Part shown: piece by piece, positions 33,810 to 46,512 of the stretch
How positions within the stretch are numbered: the stretch's first letter is position 1
Layout of the letters: each line of letters starts with the position of its first letter
Source: Botrytis cinerea B05.10
Taxonomy: Eukaryota > Ascomycota > Leotiomycetes > Helotiales > Sclerotiniaceae
Assembly: GCF_000143535.2 (NCBI RefSeq)
Contig: NC_037323.1
Location: 620,001 to 684,000, forward strand
Length of the DNA: 64,000 nucleotides
Direction of reading: 5' to 3'
The notes under the pieces: model-generated
What the model saw: the letters and a program-made list of their open reading frames with translations, nothing else
Databases searched by the model: none
Told to the model about the DNA's origin: nothing
Position numbers and translations under genes: made by a program

Positions 33810-34614
33810 GCATTTCAGATGCTCAATTCTAGATGGTTACCAACATCTTCACATCTATCTCAAACTGTATGAAAATCTTCAGTCATATTCGAAAATAGAC
33901 AAAGTACAGCATAAGAAAGTCTCAGAGATATTAGCTAGGGCGATCCTGCTGACAGCCATCCAAAAACGAAACCGATATGAATCCAGAAGCTAGCGCGCTG
34001 AACACGACATTTGAACTAGTCACTTCATGGCTTTTTCCATATCTGAAGCTCTTCAAGCATGATTCGACCACTTCCAAAACCGCGCTTTGAGCAATTCTAA
34101 TTCCTACATATCTTGAACGATGGACTTCGAATTATCCAATACATACTCTCATAAAACAGTAGCGGCATTGCCTCAGATACAAAAATGATTCTAGAATTTT
34201 TTAGCTTGGAATACCAACTTTCCCTTAGTTTTGAGAGCTTTTTATTAGACCTGCACGTTGCAGTTCGGGTTACTAGCAATCAACACTGAGCTGTGGATTT
34301 TGAAGCTGCTGTACCCTTGGTGACAGAAGGACGGTAGAGGGCAACAAGTTGGACAATTTTTCTGCAATTTTGCGGTATGGATAGAAAGAACAACAGTGGA
34401 CAAGAAAGGAATGACGCAATACGAAGCAAATGAAAACGCGCAATGGTACTTTTCGAGATCATATCAATAGCGAAACACAAAAGTGAACGACGAGAGTGAC
34501 AATTAGCTAGCTACACGTAGTACACCCATCTCTCCTGTGTTCTAGATAAATTGCTTCATAGCTAAGAAGGATAAATCACACAACTTTTTTCAAAAGCACA
34601 CCTCCATCAACTAT

Positions 34615-35724
34615 TCAATCGCTTTCCTTAACAATCTGCTCCAACGTCTTCACATATTCATGCACTTCCTGTGCCCCAGTTAAGGTTATATCCCTCCTCT
34701 TACCCTCAACACTAACAACTGGCACACTATCCACACCATTTCCCTCCGCCTCTCTAATCAGATTCTTCACATCCATCAATCCCTCATATTCATCCTCAAT
34801 GATCTTCTTTGCTTCTCCTTCACCCACCCCCGCTTCCTTACAAGCGGCAAGTAATGTTTCCTCACTACTAGGATGTTTCTCCTCTTGGAAATACATCCGA
34901 TACAATGCCATGACGATCTTATCCGCTGTTTCCGGACCACCGCCTTTCACATCTTCTTGTTGGAAGTGTTGAACGACTCGATGAGCATCGAGGGTATTGG
35001 CAACTGTACCGCCGAACTTGTAATCTATACCTGCGGATTTTCCATATGCAGTCATCAACTTGATATACATTTCCATTTTGTCCTCAGAATCTCCGTAGCG
35101 GGACTTGCGATACCAATCATATTTATCTTCGCCTTCTCTGCTGGCTCCGGGATATAGTTGGTATGGTGAAAACTTGATGGTGAAGTTAACTTTCGAAGCT
35201 GCATCTGTTGAACGGACGATACGGAGTGCTATAGGGATTGTTAGTAGACGGAGATGGGTGTATGGACCTGAGTGAATGTGGGGGGAGACGATGATCCTCA
35301 TCACGTGTGTGATATCCTTTCCCAATCTATTTCCCATATTTTGGATATTTGGGTCTCATTTCAACCGACTTCTAACATGGAAAAAAAAGCCCATTTCTTA
35401 CCTTCATCCAATCTAAGTAACGTTGCTGCAGTTAGTAATCCGTATTTCTCAGATTTCCAATAATATTCCCATGAAATATTGAATATCCTTACCTCTTCTT
35501 GGCTAGATAGGTCCTAATTGCGGCCAACACGATCAGTCATGCTCTTGTTCTCGTATTCCATCCAAATGTGCTTGGATAATCACCCGCATATGCAATGTGC
35601 TGATGGTGAAAATCGCAAAGAATCAAGAAGATGGATAGAAAAGGAAGGAATGTAGAGAATTTACGGAGACGACTTACCATGGACAAATGGTATCAAAGGT
35701 AAATGTGATGGTAGAATCGTACAT
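34615..35724 (-). CDS. DsbA/FrnE-family thioredoxin-fold protein with micro-exons
   Basis: Exons are 35678-35724 (47 nt), 35493-35513 (21 nt), 35402-35412 (11 nt) and 34615-35228, giving 230 residues. Joined, they read MYDSTITFTFDTICPW-TYLAKKR-LDEA-LRIV, the canonical start of fungal DSBA/FrnE-like proteins, whereas the open frame starting at 35337 reads through an intron. The thioredoxin-fold N-terminus, helical insertion (about 85-170, with HRVVQHFQQ near 110 and YRMYFQEEKHP near 130) and the cis-Pro region VDSVPVV near 199-205 are present. The active site is CPWT (Cys14) instead of the CPWC seen in bacterial FrnE. The resolving cysteine is therefore missing and glutathione-transferase-kappa-like or isomerase chemistry is more likely than disulfide formation. 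No signal peptide; probably cytosolic. Confidence 0.85.
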
Positions 35725-37165
35725 GGTGTTGGCGAGTCCTGAATACGAGGTCTGGGGACCTTTTCAGAGTGTGAGAATAGAAACGTGGGATGTATTGATT
35801 CGAGATGCGAAGATGTGAAATGGAAGTGGTTCTTAACCTTATACTTTGTAAAGAGAGAATGTTTAGAAATTTCTCGAGAGGTAGATTATATGATATGTAT
35901 ATAATTCATTGAAATGAAGGGGGCAAATGTAGATATGATGTTGTTGTTGATGTCGACTGTTAACTCGCGCCATTTCTCAGTCTACTCCAAGAACTACCCC
36001 GCGATGAATAAGCGGATCAAAGTCTCGTGGCTAGCCAAACATATTTCATTCCAGCCACACCACGCTTGTTCATCGTGCGAAGTATTGTTTGTCCTTCCAC
36101 TCAAGCGACCGACAATCTTTTTCTGAATGCCATCACTACAGACTTCTCAAGATGTAAGATACTGCGTACCTCAAATGCAGTACAACCCTGCCAACAAAAT
36201 GGTTATCAACATGCCAAGGTATATTTTCATCTATTCGTCGCTTGAATCGACCCGTGTAACTATCTCATCCGGTATGGATCGATTCAGCATCCAATAGATG
36301 GAGTGATGACAAGTACGAAGCATGATACTATACCATGCCACTATTGATGAGTCTTCGGCACAACTCGGTGTCTTTTCTTATCTTCCTTGTTCTCTCAATC
36401 AATATAGACAAACCGAACTCATGATACGAGGGGGCAAACAAAAGGCTCAATAGAAATAGCCTCATGTCTGAGACAAAAAAGGTACAAAGGCACGAGGAAC
36501 CTAGCCCTACAATCGGAAGTACCGAGCTTGGGTGGGAGGCTTAGCTTTTGAATCGTTCACTCGTGAGATGTCATCGTGTTCGAAGACAGTTGATTGACTA
36601 TATGCTCATCTCTTCTTTCTATGCTTACTTGGCGAAATATTTCTTACTTTTCCGACCTTTTGTTCTGCTCAGAAAGGCCCATGAAATCCCGCACTTTTCC
36701 TGCAGGGAATTAATGGACATGATGGAAAAACGCAGGAGCGCCTCGTCTCTTGGTCCCGCTTAAATACATGTAAAGTAGGAGGAAAAATACCGTATTTCCA
36801 TTTTTAGTAATATACACCTGCCAGTCAAGTTGATCAGCAGTTACTTCTTGCCTCCCACGCAATACACATATAAAATGAAATCCCCCTCTTTTCTCAAGAA
36901 ATTCTTATCTCTTGCATAAACGTACATATCACTTTCCGAAAGAGATATCAACGTAGCAAAGCGCATAGTCGCATCAACCCTTACTGTCTGTCGTTAATTT
37001 TCAAAGTAAACAAGAACATCAATCATCTACACAATCGTTTTTGCCTCACACCCAACCCTTATTACAATACCTAGTACTCTTGGACTCAACTCTGATATCT
37101 AGTGGGTGAAAGTTTTGGTTACTACGATAATCAATTCATAACATACTGAATCAAAGCTCAAAACA
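35725..37165. other. Divergent intergenic region
   Basis: About 1.4 kb with the promoters of the DsbA-like gene (minus) and the GPI-protein gene (plus). The last 200 bases before 37166 are pyrimidine/A-rich like a typical fungal 5' leader. Short open frames show no recognisable motif. Confidence 0.55.
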
Positions 37166-38269
37166 ATGAAGTCGTTCGCTACTCTTGGTGCAGCAATTGC
37201 CGCTCTCGCTGGTATGAGTAGTGCTCAAGTTACATAGTCAGTTACTCTTCCAATCCTATATCAATACTATAGATCTTCTCTTCGCCCATCGGGTTCGACT
37301 GACGTAACATCACTACAGTAACTCGACTACCGGAACCTTCTCGTGCCCTATTGTCAATGGTGCATACTGCGCAAGTTCATCTCTCGGCGGGCCTATCATC
37401 ATTCGATGCACAAATGGAATTGGTCAACCAGGAAACTGTGATGATAACCTTGCCGGATACTTCCCTTACGGGGTGAACTATTCACCATGTTGGGAGACAA
37501 GTGATAAGAGTGGTGACGCCGCTTGTTCTAAAAAGTATGTTACATATCTCATCCTTTCATCTCATATTATAGCCTCCACCTCCTCTCTCATCGAGCATCC
37601 TTAAACTCGCTCATCTCATTTTCCCTTTGACTTCTGACCTTCAATATCACACAACTAACAACTACTAGCTGCATCGTCCAAGGTGGCTCAGGCAATTTCA
37701 ATGGTACATTCACCCTCCCCAACTGTACACCCATTCCAAACCCCTCTGCCACCTCATCTCTCAACGGTTCAACAACTACAACATCAACTGGTACATCGAC
37801 AATTGTCGATGGTTCAACAACTGAACTCATAACTTACACCACAACCTTCTGTTCTACCTCCACCCCGGTAGTTCTTCCATCCGTCACTCCGCCCACTGTC
37901 TCAACTACCATCGTAACTCTTCCATTGATCACAGCCCCTACTGTCTCTACAACTCCTGTTATCATCCCATCATCAGGTCTTACTACCGTTATCTGCTCAT
38001 CCGGTACCGCTGTCGGAACTGGTGGCTCGGGAGGCGGTTCGGGCGGTGGATCAGGTGGCGGATCAGGTGGCGGTTCTGGCGGTGGTAGCTCTGGAGTCCA
38101 CAACGGCACAACCGGTGGATCAGGTGCTGGCGGAAGTGCGACTGCTATACCCGTTGGACCAACTAAAACTGCTACTGGAACTGGCGCGCCTGAATATACG
38201 GGTGCTGCTAATGTTCTCAGTGCAGGTAGTCTCGCAGCTGCAGGTGCTGTGCTTGCTTGGCTCCTTTAA
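37166..38269 (+). CDS. Secreted, GPI-anchored Cys-rich protein with Ser/Thr and Gly-Ser repeat stalk
   Basis: Exons are 37166-37236, 37319-37534 and 37669-38269, giving 295 residues. A signal peptide (MKSFATLGAAIAALAGMSSA) precedes a ~105-residue cysteine-bearing domain (TFSCPIVNGAYC...IIIRCTNG...GNCDDN...YSPCWE...AACSKNCIVQGG...LPNC) with about nine cysteines. A long Ser/Thr/Pro segment with TVSTT repeats follows, probably O-glycosylated. Next come five or more Gly-Gly-Gly-Ser units (38025-38090) forming a flexible linker. The C-terminus (NVLSAGSLAAAGAVLAWLL) is a classic GPI-attachment hydrophobic tail. It should sit on the plasma membrane or in the cell wall. I recognise the architecture, common in fungal surface proteins, but not a specific function. 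The splice junctions restore ITY-NSTTGTFSC and SKN-CIVQ reading. Confidence 0.88.
38028..38093 (+). repeat. In-gene GGN-GGN-GGN-TCN tandem repeat (Gly-Gly-Gly-Ser units)
   Basis: A 12-nt unit coding Gly-Gly-Ser-Gly is repeated about five times with synonymous changes. Such coding repeats vary in copy number between strains of fungal surface proteins. Confidence 0.9.
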
Positions 38270-40836
38270 ATGCTTTTATGTTTGAGAGAATCAAATGAAA
38301 TGGGGATGTGGAGGAGACTAGGAACGAATACACGATACACTCCTTATTCTTGATGATGGTATTTATGAGGATGATGGAGGACTTTTTGGCGATTTCTTAC
38401 ACAGTTTTGGAGGATGGTTTTGGACGACATACATACACACCTACGACGAATACGCATGACATGTTATGACTTTACGAGTCGACGACTCTCCTTAATGATA
38501 ATTTCTATGGATGACGGATTGATGAGATGGATGTTGAATTTTTGGCAGCAGGTTATACGAGAATGAGAAGTTTTAGCTATTTCGGTGGGTAATCTCTTAA
38601 TCCAAGGTGGAATGAGACAGGGGTGGGAGGAGGAGTAGTATGAATGGATATTTGAGTGTATGCCGTTGAAGGAAGCAAGATAGAAAGTGGTTGGGGGTTA
38701 AGGAGGGGGGCAGTATAGTTTAAGAACTGAATGATATGATATAACAATGAAAAGTGGATGAGATCACTCTATGTGATGTGATTCTCAGAATACTATCTTC
38801 TATATTCTTACCATTTTGTGATGGCATATCAAACTCAGTTTCTAAGTCTATACACAACTTACGTCATATAATTAGTAAATCTTGTTGTGCGATCGACTAG
38901 ACACTACTTATTAGATCTGAACGTCTAGTTTCACATCAACATGATGATTGGAGAGGCATAAATAGGAATGGTTCAGCACAATTCAAAATTCAAACGATTA
39001 CTTTTACTTTCCTCCTAGGACTATTGCATTATCACACTGTTACTCGCTGAGCTGAGTTGAATATGTTCTAGGAAGATAATATACATATACATATACATAT
39101 AAGCAGACGGAAAATGTATCGTTTATATATATCTATGTAATGGATGGTAGGTAGATAGGAACTTGAAGAGTCTCTTCATTCTTGATTCTTAATTCTTGAT
39201 TCGCAGAGCTTGATTCTATCCTATGCGTACCGTACCGTATCTGTTATTGTCTTTAGGTCTTCTCTCTCTCTCTCTCTCTCTCCCCTATTCAAAACCTGAA
39301 AGCTGAAAGTTAGAAATCGGCACTTGGAATTCTGTATTTTATATTCTACAAGTATCCCTTCCGTACGAATTCCTTCCCAACTTCTTTTCTCTCCTCTCCT
39401 CCTCCTCCTCCTTCGGCTCTTTGATAAATTTACCATCCATCTTATAAGCTATCCATTGCTATTCCATTCATGACCGCTTTCACCTCTCCATCGTATCCCA
39501 CACCCCACACATAAAACCAGGTATCAAATATCGAATCGTGAAACAGTTGACCCCTCAACTAATAAATAACCTTGCCTACTCTCCCACTCATCTGCACACA
39601 CATATACTCACAAGACCACATAACGAGCTTTCGCAATGTCAGGTATTCGAAACCAATACCAATACCAACACCGATATCGAAACAAACACCAAGCGCAAAG
39701 AAAGCAAACAAGAAACACCACGCCGCATGGTGCGGCGCCACGACAACGATAAAGACCATACATATATAACAACACAATGCAACACAACACAACGATATCA
39801 AAAAACCACGAGTTTTGTTCATCCATCCATCCATTCATTTATTCATCTATTTACATATCCAGCCATCCACCCATCCAACCAGCTACCCTAAAATCTACAT
39901 TTCCATCCACAACAACACAGCCTATAATCCAGCAGACCACCCGTTAATCCCCCTTCCCCCCATCCATCTACCTACCAGATCAACCCCATCACCTCACCTC
40001 ACCTATCAAACTCCCACAACCACACCCACTCTCCAGCAGCATCAGCATCAGCATCACCATCAAAATCATCAGCATCATCACCATCAGAGGAAAAAAAGTA
40101 CAAAACATTAATATACATAATTTATTCATCTTATTCATCTCAATGCTATTCGTCAATTCCCTATCATTCAATTCCAATCCGTACCCGCTTCCTTCCTTTT
40201 GCTATGCATTGCATTTACTGCGACCAAAGTCTCCATACAAACAAGCTCCCTACATGCAAACAAGCTTCCTCGAACAAGCTATTTCGAACGAGCCTCCTCA
40301 TCCCCACAAATGTTTTTCCCCTCCTTCATCTTCCCCTCCAACCCATCTTTTCTTAATTAAAAAAAACTCCCAAACTCCCAGTAAATAAGTTCGTGAATGA
40401 AAGACGTCAAATTAAATTATAGTAGTGTTTATATGCGTATCAATGAATGCGCGGTCGGTCCGCAAAAAGGATACTCCAGACTGTTCCAGCTCACAGCCCT
40501 GCTGCCACAAGAACGCCTGATTAACTTTCAGTGTATCAAATGAAAGACTTCGGCTAGATTTATACGATTCGCATTGTGTTTTTAAACGAATGAGGTATGT
40601 ATAGTTGTTGCGCAGTGGGTATGCATCATGGACAAGAAAAAAAATGTGAAAAGAAAAATGCTCCGGTTGACCTCGCTGCTATGCAATAAAGGACAACTTC
40701 AAACGAAGGAAAGGAAGAAAATGGCAGTGAAGTAATAAAAACTCGTCTATTCGTATAATCCGCTCCTTATGTACCCAATGAGTGATATGAATGATTTATT
40801 CACTCTCAACACTTTTCGTTTCATACATTACATATT
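38270..40836. other. Convergent intergenic region with low-complexity sequence
   Basis: About 2.6 kb between the 3' ends of the GPI-protein and kinase genes. It contains a CT repeat at 39259-39283, CTCCTC runs near 39400, CATC/CAATC runs at 39820-39880 and ATCAGC-type runs at 40035-40085. The open frames at 39538-40111 on both strands translate these repeats and are not called. Confidence 0.6.
39259..39283. repeat. (CT)n dinucleotide repeat
   Basis: About 12 CT units. Confidence 0.95.
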
Positions 40837-43800
40837 CTATAATGCTCGCCGACTACTCATAGCTGCCGATGCCCCCGCTGATGCTAAATCCTGTTTCGAG
40901 CTGACGCTTCGTGTAACTCGGGGTAAGCTGCTACCACCAGAAATTGCCACGGTTCCAGTACTTGTACGTTTCGGCCCAGGAGGTCCAGTTAATGTTGTGG
41001 CATTGGATTGTCTTCGAGGTGGAAGAGCTTTACTTGGGCTTGTCCCAGCTGCGGGTGGCCGAACAGATGAACCACTCTTGTAACTAGTAGCAGGTGGTTC
41101 TGGAAGAGGCCTATTGGAGGCAGGTGCAGCGGTGGTATTGTGTCGCTTTATTGGCGAGTCGATTCGAGTATTGATACGAGGTGGAGCAGTAGGTTTTTGG
41201 CCAGTGATGAATTCATGTCTAACAGCTTCATCAGGTTTCAGACGCTTTTCAGGATCCCACCTGAGACAACGCGCCAAAAAGTCAAGGAAAACTTCGTCAT
41301 CGCATTTGATGGTTTGTTGAAGCGATCTTGAGGATGGTCGACGTCTACGTCCCTTTGAAGATACCGTAAGACGTGGTTTTCCGAGAGAATCAAAGAAGAG
41401 CTTTTTGCGAGTACTCTTCTCAATCAAATGCTTTTCCGGTGGACCAAACACTTCCATGATGCAGGCGAGTTGTTCCTGTTCGTTTTCACCAGGAAAGATC
41501 GGTACTCCAGTAAAAAGTTCCGCCAAGATACATCCAAGACTCCACATATCTATTGGCATACCATATGTCATACCGAGAATGACTTCAGGCGATCGGTAGA
41601 ATCGGGATTGAATGTATGTATATACCTTCTCATTCTCGAAACAACTTGATCCAAAGTCAATAACCTTAATCTCCGAATGAAGAGGATGTGCGAGGAGAAT
41701 ATTTTCGGGCTTCAAATCACAATGAATGACCTTCTTTGATTTCAAAAGCAACAAACTGCTAAGCATTTGCTTTGTAAATCGCCGAACGATCTTCAGTGAG
41801 AAACCTCTGAAAGAATGAGCTTTGATGAGCTCATAAAGATTCATATCTAAAAGTTCAGTAGAGATACAAAGATGACCACGGAAGTAAAAGCTTTGAACAA
41901 AGTTGACCATGCTGTGCTTGTTTTTGGGATCCTATAAGTGTTAGCTGGTTACTGAGCGAAGCGATTGGAATTACATACCCATTCGCGTAACTTTTGGAGG
42001 ATGTTAACCTCTACCAAAGCTTGCTGATGGAATCTCTTCTTGTTCCGAATGATCTTTATAGCTACTAATCCTCCAGTCTTGTGATCAATACATCTTACGA
42101 CTTGACCAAAACTTCCCTTGCCAAGAACATCGATGATTTCATAACGATATGAGAGATGATCTCCAGTGGCGATTTGATAATCTCCTCTTTCATCATCATA
42201 CCCGAAATTGGCAGCATCAGATTGAAGCTGACCAACGTGTTTAGCTGCACTAGATGTTCCACAGAAGTAAATGTCCTTGTAATCGACAATTTCCCCCTTC
42301 TCATAAATGTTGAGATGCGAGACAAGTTTGAGGGCCTGTTGAGGGTTCGCTCGATCCTTAGGAGTAGCACGTTTTCTTAGAGCATCCAATTGACGAGCTG
42401 CCGTCTCTGTTTCCTTTCGTTTATTCCCGAGCTTCTTCATCTCATCTTCTGCCAGAAGATCATCCTTGTCCAATTCCGCTGTCCAGTGATCCTGATGTCT
42501 AATACTGGTACTGGAAGCCTTTGGATTCAGCATTCTATGCATAACCGAAGATGTAGTTCGAGAAGTCGCGGTTGGGATATTCCTTTCAGAAGCCATAGAG
42601 TCGGTTGATGTCTCTTTCTTCGGACTGTTTCGATTCAAACCCCAGCTATCACTCTTTGTTCTGTCGTGACCTGTGATCATATTGAGGCTTGAAACTGAGC
42701 TCTTTCTTCGACTGGAATTGAGATAAGTAGTAGTGGTTGACTTGACCGAGGGACTAGGACTAGGTATTTCCTTATTATTGCTACTCATATTATTCATGGT
42801 AGAAGAAGCAGGCAATCTAGGTGGTGGCATATTGTCATGTTTTGGGGGAGGAGGAGGCTGATTGGCTTCTCTTCCGCCTGTTGCTTGAGCAGCACTGGCG
42901 GTGTTCTTCGATCCAGATCGCTTCCAGCCTAGACTCAACTTTCTTCGCAATGAAGTTGTTGAAGATGGTGTTGGGGGTTCTTCTGGACTTGAGACTTCCG
43001 CAGGAGTATCCGTTTTAGCTAATCTATTCACCTTTAAGGCACGTGGTCCAGTCAACCTTGCCGGCTTGTTTTCAGTCGTCGAGGTGTCCATCGTAGTGAA
43101 ATCACCACTAGTTTTGGATCGAGGCATAAGATGTTGGCCAGCGTTATTCTTAGGGAGAGATGAGGACAAATATGGGGAGGTTTCCCTAGGCGGCGGTGGA
43201 CGGTTATTAGCTATAGGTATAGGCTTTGTCCCACCGTTACTTCCAAATACTTGCGAAGACTCCGTTGGTCTATGATGAATAGAGCTATTGCTCCGCATTT
43301 TGGGCATATGATGCTCTGATTTGTCTTCGTTGCGACGGGAAAAGAATGAGGTCTTGGAAGCTGTCATGGGTGAACTTGGAGTTTTTGTATTTGTCCGCTT
43401 AGGCGGAGGAGTAATGGCACCATTTGGTAAGGGCTCAGGATTGGATATGGCCGCAGCCTTTGCAGCCGTGGGGGCACTCAATGGTAACAAATTCAAGGGT
43501 GGCAGACGAAGTGGTTGAAGGTTCTTTTTCTTGGGAGTCGTGGTATTCTGTTTTTGCTGTTCAAGATCCGAATTCGAGCTGGGTGGTGCATGCCTTGACC
43601 TCTTTGGCTCTCGTTCAACCTTAGTTGGCTCACGTGCAGAATTCCTACCAGAAATGCTATTTGTTGAAGTACTGTTAATACTACTAGCATCAAAAGGCAT
43701 ACTTGATTTCCTCTTGGTGAAAAATGGAGTTTCGATAGGTGAATCTTTGGGGGATTCATACGCTTTGGGAATCGCGGGAACTGGCGGAACATCCTCCTCC

Positions 43801-45230
43801 TCATTATTGCCAGCGGAGCTATGAACATTTCGTGACTTAGGTGTTGGTAACCTTGATGCTGTGGGGGCAAGTGACGATACTCGAGGCTGTAAGGAACCTG
43901 CAGTATTTCGAGATGTGTTACAGCTTGAACTCGACGCAGCTGAAATAGCAGAATTGTACTTACGGTTACTATCCGGGGTAGTTCGAGATGATGAAGGTGT
44001 AGGCACCTTTCTAGGTAACATGGAAGGAGATCTTGAAGACCCTCGAGGAGTAAATGCGGGATAAGAGTCAGGTTGTGGAGTTGGCGGTGTACCCGGCGAA
44101 ACGGTTGGGTTTCCTTGATGAGTCGATAAACGTTTGGCTCTTCGAGTATCCGTAGGGCTGATGGTTCTAGCCCCAAGCCCACTTGCATGGGAAGTACCTG
44201 GCAAAACTGACATCCGCTTCGAGGTTGATGATGGTGTGGTTGCAGGTATTCCTGTTGCACTGGGCCTCCCTGGTGACTTTGCAGCAAGGGATGATGATCT
44301 GCTGTGATCTGGTGTGCCAGGCTGAATAGAAACTTGGGGTTGCCCTTTACTCGGAGGTTGCAATGATTTAGTTTTCGCTGCTCTCGAGGCCGTTGTACCT
44401 CTTGCTCCGTCCATATAACTTGGAACCCCTGTATTATTCATTCTTGCAGATGCATTGGCAGCATCCGACAAAGATTGTAATGATGTACTTGGAGCAAGAC
44501 TCGGACGTCGTCTTTGTGTGGTCCCCGCCTTGCTCGAGCTATCCGACTCAGCGCCTCCGACAGATCTGCGCGGTATTCTAGCAGCAGGCGCATTGGAGGC
44601 AGCACTTCCAGATATCGGAGGATATTGATTTCGTCGGGTTCGAACAGCTAGAGGAGCAGATGGTGGGTCCATATTCCCCGATGCAGTTGAAGAAGTTGTT
44701 GAAGATATGCTACCTTGACGATTGCTCACACTCTGCCTACGTTGAAAAGAGGAGGTTCTCGCCGGTCGTGGTCCAGACACTCCACGCGCAGAACCTATTC
44801 CCCGCCCATTGTTCATAGATGCTTTGATTTCCCCCATTGAAGGCTTCTCTCTCGGCATTGAATCTCCCCCACCTGTTGCCGGATATTGAGCTGCAAGCTG
44901 TAGTTCATTGGAGATGCTGGTTTGCAGGTCGTCAAAACTGGGAGAAGGCAAGAAGTCGTAAGACGTCGAACTATCGTCGTTGTGAGCCCCAAATGTAAAT
45001 AAAGTATGATTGTTTCGTTGCGGAGCATGCAGTGTAGGCTCTGTCCCGGCTATCAGACGCGATCCTCCGGTGCCTACACTGGGAGGATAATTCTCAGCAA
45101 TCCTTCTGTTGAAAATATTAGTGAATTTGAGCGCCTCGAATGGCTCCCCGCGTGAAGGTTATGAATCTTACTGTCTTGTGGGTGAAAGGTCAGGCCGTGG
45201 ACCTGATGGAGCCCTCTGTTCCCGAATCAT
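40837..45230 (-). CDS. DYRK-family protein kinase (Pom1/DYRK-like), 1,426 aa
   Basis: Exons are 45172-45230, 41979-45105 and 40837-41931. The ATG at 45230 (MIREQRAPSGPRPDLSPTRQ) is joined by a 66-nt intron to a frame open far upstream of 44951, where the longest frame seems to start only because of a TTG. DYRKs autophosphorylate a tyrosine during folding and then phosphorylate Ser/Thr. The kinase domain spans residues 1006 to ~1308: GKGSFGQVV glycine loop, Lys1037 in VAIKII, catalytic Asp1134 in HCDLKPEN, DFGSSC, and the DYRK activation loop YTYIQSRFYRSPEV with Tyr1168. Upstream is the DYRK-homology region. About 900 N-terminal residues are Ser/Pro/Arg-rich and disordered, as in the polarity kinase Pom1. 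The second intron (41932-41978) lies inside the kinase domain and restores REW-DPKNKH. Confidence 0.93.
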
Positions 45231-45992
45231 GAATAAGGAACCAAAGTCACTGGGGAAAGCCAGCGACAGAAATTAATCTCGAGTAAAGGATTTTGCTTTT
45301 CCTTGAGCTCAGTCCGTTTAAGGGCCGAGTTTGTCGATAGACTATCTCATTTCAAATGGCCGTCGTAGGGTATAACTAGTAAACAGGGAAGTCGTTGTAA
45401 ATAGGAACCCAGTAAAATGCAGCGGAAAGCTATCTGTATCTGCGTCTCTCGAGAGTCAATATCTTTTTTTTTTCTCTTCTCCACAGAAATCAAGCGCGTC
45501 AATTGACGGTCTCCTCTTTTTGCATTCGAAGTTTGGAAGATATCTCGAGGAATGGCTCGTGGATTGTGTTTAGTGGTGAAATGAAGATAGCGGTGGATGT
45601 TGTATTTTTTTTATTGTATGGAGAGTCAGTCTCTTTGCGGCTGCAGATAGACTAAGAGGAGTTGAACAATATTTGGGGGAATGGATTGCAAGCCTGTACC
45701 TGTACGTTCCCGTTACTGGTTGCTGGTGCTGCGAATGGGATAAAAGCTTGATGTTTCCCGTACCTTTTCGAGATTCGAGGTGGCTCAGGAAAGTCAGGGT
45801 GGTCAGGGTTGGGGGTTTATGACCAAGGTCTTTTCCGTTGCCTATAGAAACAAAAAGTGGATCTAGATTCTGTACTGACTGATGAGAGTGACTGCGTGTG
45901 AGTGACTGAGGGTGTGAGGGTGTGAGGGTGCGAGGGTGCGAGGGAGCACTGGGACGAGTGGGAGAATGGGCTGGGAGACTGACTGGGCTGGG

Positions 45993-46032
45993 CGACTGGG
46001 CGACTGGGCGACTGGACGACTGGACGACTGGA
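45993..46032. repeat. 8-nt minisatellite (CGACTGGG/A)5
   Basis: Five tandem octamers: the first two end in G, the last three in A. GACTGGGCTGGG-like sequence flanks them. Confidence 0.92.
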
Positions 46033-46477
46033 CTGGAAGAATAGAAGACTGGGGTCCTCTGCCTTTAGCACCGTTGTGTTTATGTACGAGTAGTGAGTAG
46101 CAAGTAGCAAGTAGCGTGTAGGACGTAGTGTGTACGGTATGCACAGTCTGTCCGCAGGAAGGGCAGTGTCTTTTCTTTTTGCTCGATGCAGCGAGATGGC
46201 TTTCGAACCTATCACAGTGGGAACAGATGCAATAATAAAATCGTAAAGTCGTAAAATCATCAAAATCGTCAAAATCCCAGAAATGAACCAATGAAACAAA
46301 AGCACGCCTGGGTAAGATGGAGTACACTTAAATATGTTGAGCCTATCAAAATCTAAAGAAATGTGCAAAATCCATTCCATGAACCAAACTAACCACAATG
46401 TAGCACAGTTTAGATGGAAAACTGGAAGACTAGAATGCTAGGTGCTGATTCAAGGCAGAGACTGTAGTAAGTAAGTC

Positions 46478-46512
46478 CTGACTGACTGACTGACTGACTG
46501 ACTGACTGACTG
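46478..46512. repeat. (CTGA)n microsatellite
   Basis: About eight to nine CTGA units. Confidence 0.96.

Larger units (their letters stand above)
32380..34614. other. Gene-free region with spaced 19-nt repeats
   Basis: About 2.2 kb of AT-rich sequence with no supportable coding gene. It contains three copies of TTTTGTTGCACATCTnATG about 250 nt apart and weaker look-alikes at about 32649 and 33051. Short minus-strand frames at 33153-33365 and 33510-33803 begin within repeat copies but show no family motif. Confidence 0.55.

Noticed and set aside
39538..40111. Overlapping open frames on both strands
   Set aside because: They translate Ile/Pro/His- or Met-rich low-complexity repeats.
44951..45028. 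Kinase start at 44951
   Set aside because: The codon there is TTG, the frame is open further upstream, and an in-phase first exon with ATG exists at 45230.
45817..46398. 193- and 154-codon minus-strand frames
   Set aside because: The 3' halves translate the CGACTGGG minisatellite and GTGAGGGT runs; no family resemblance.
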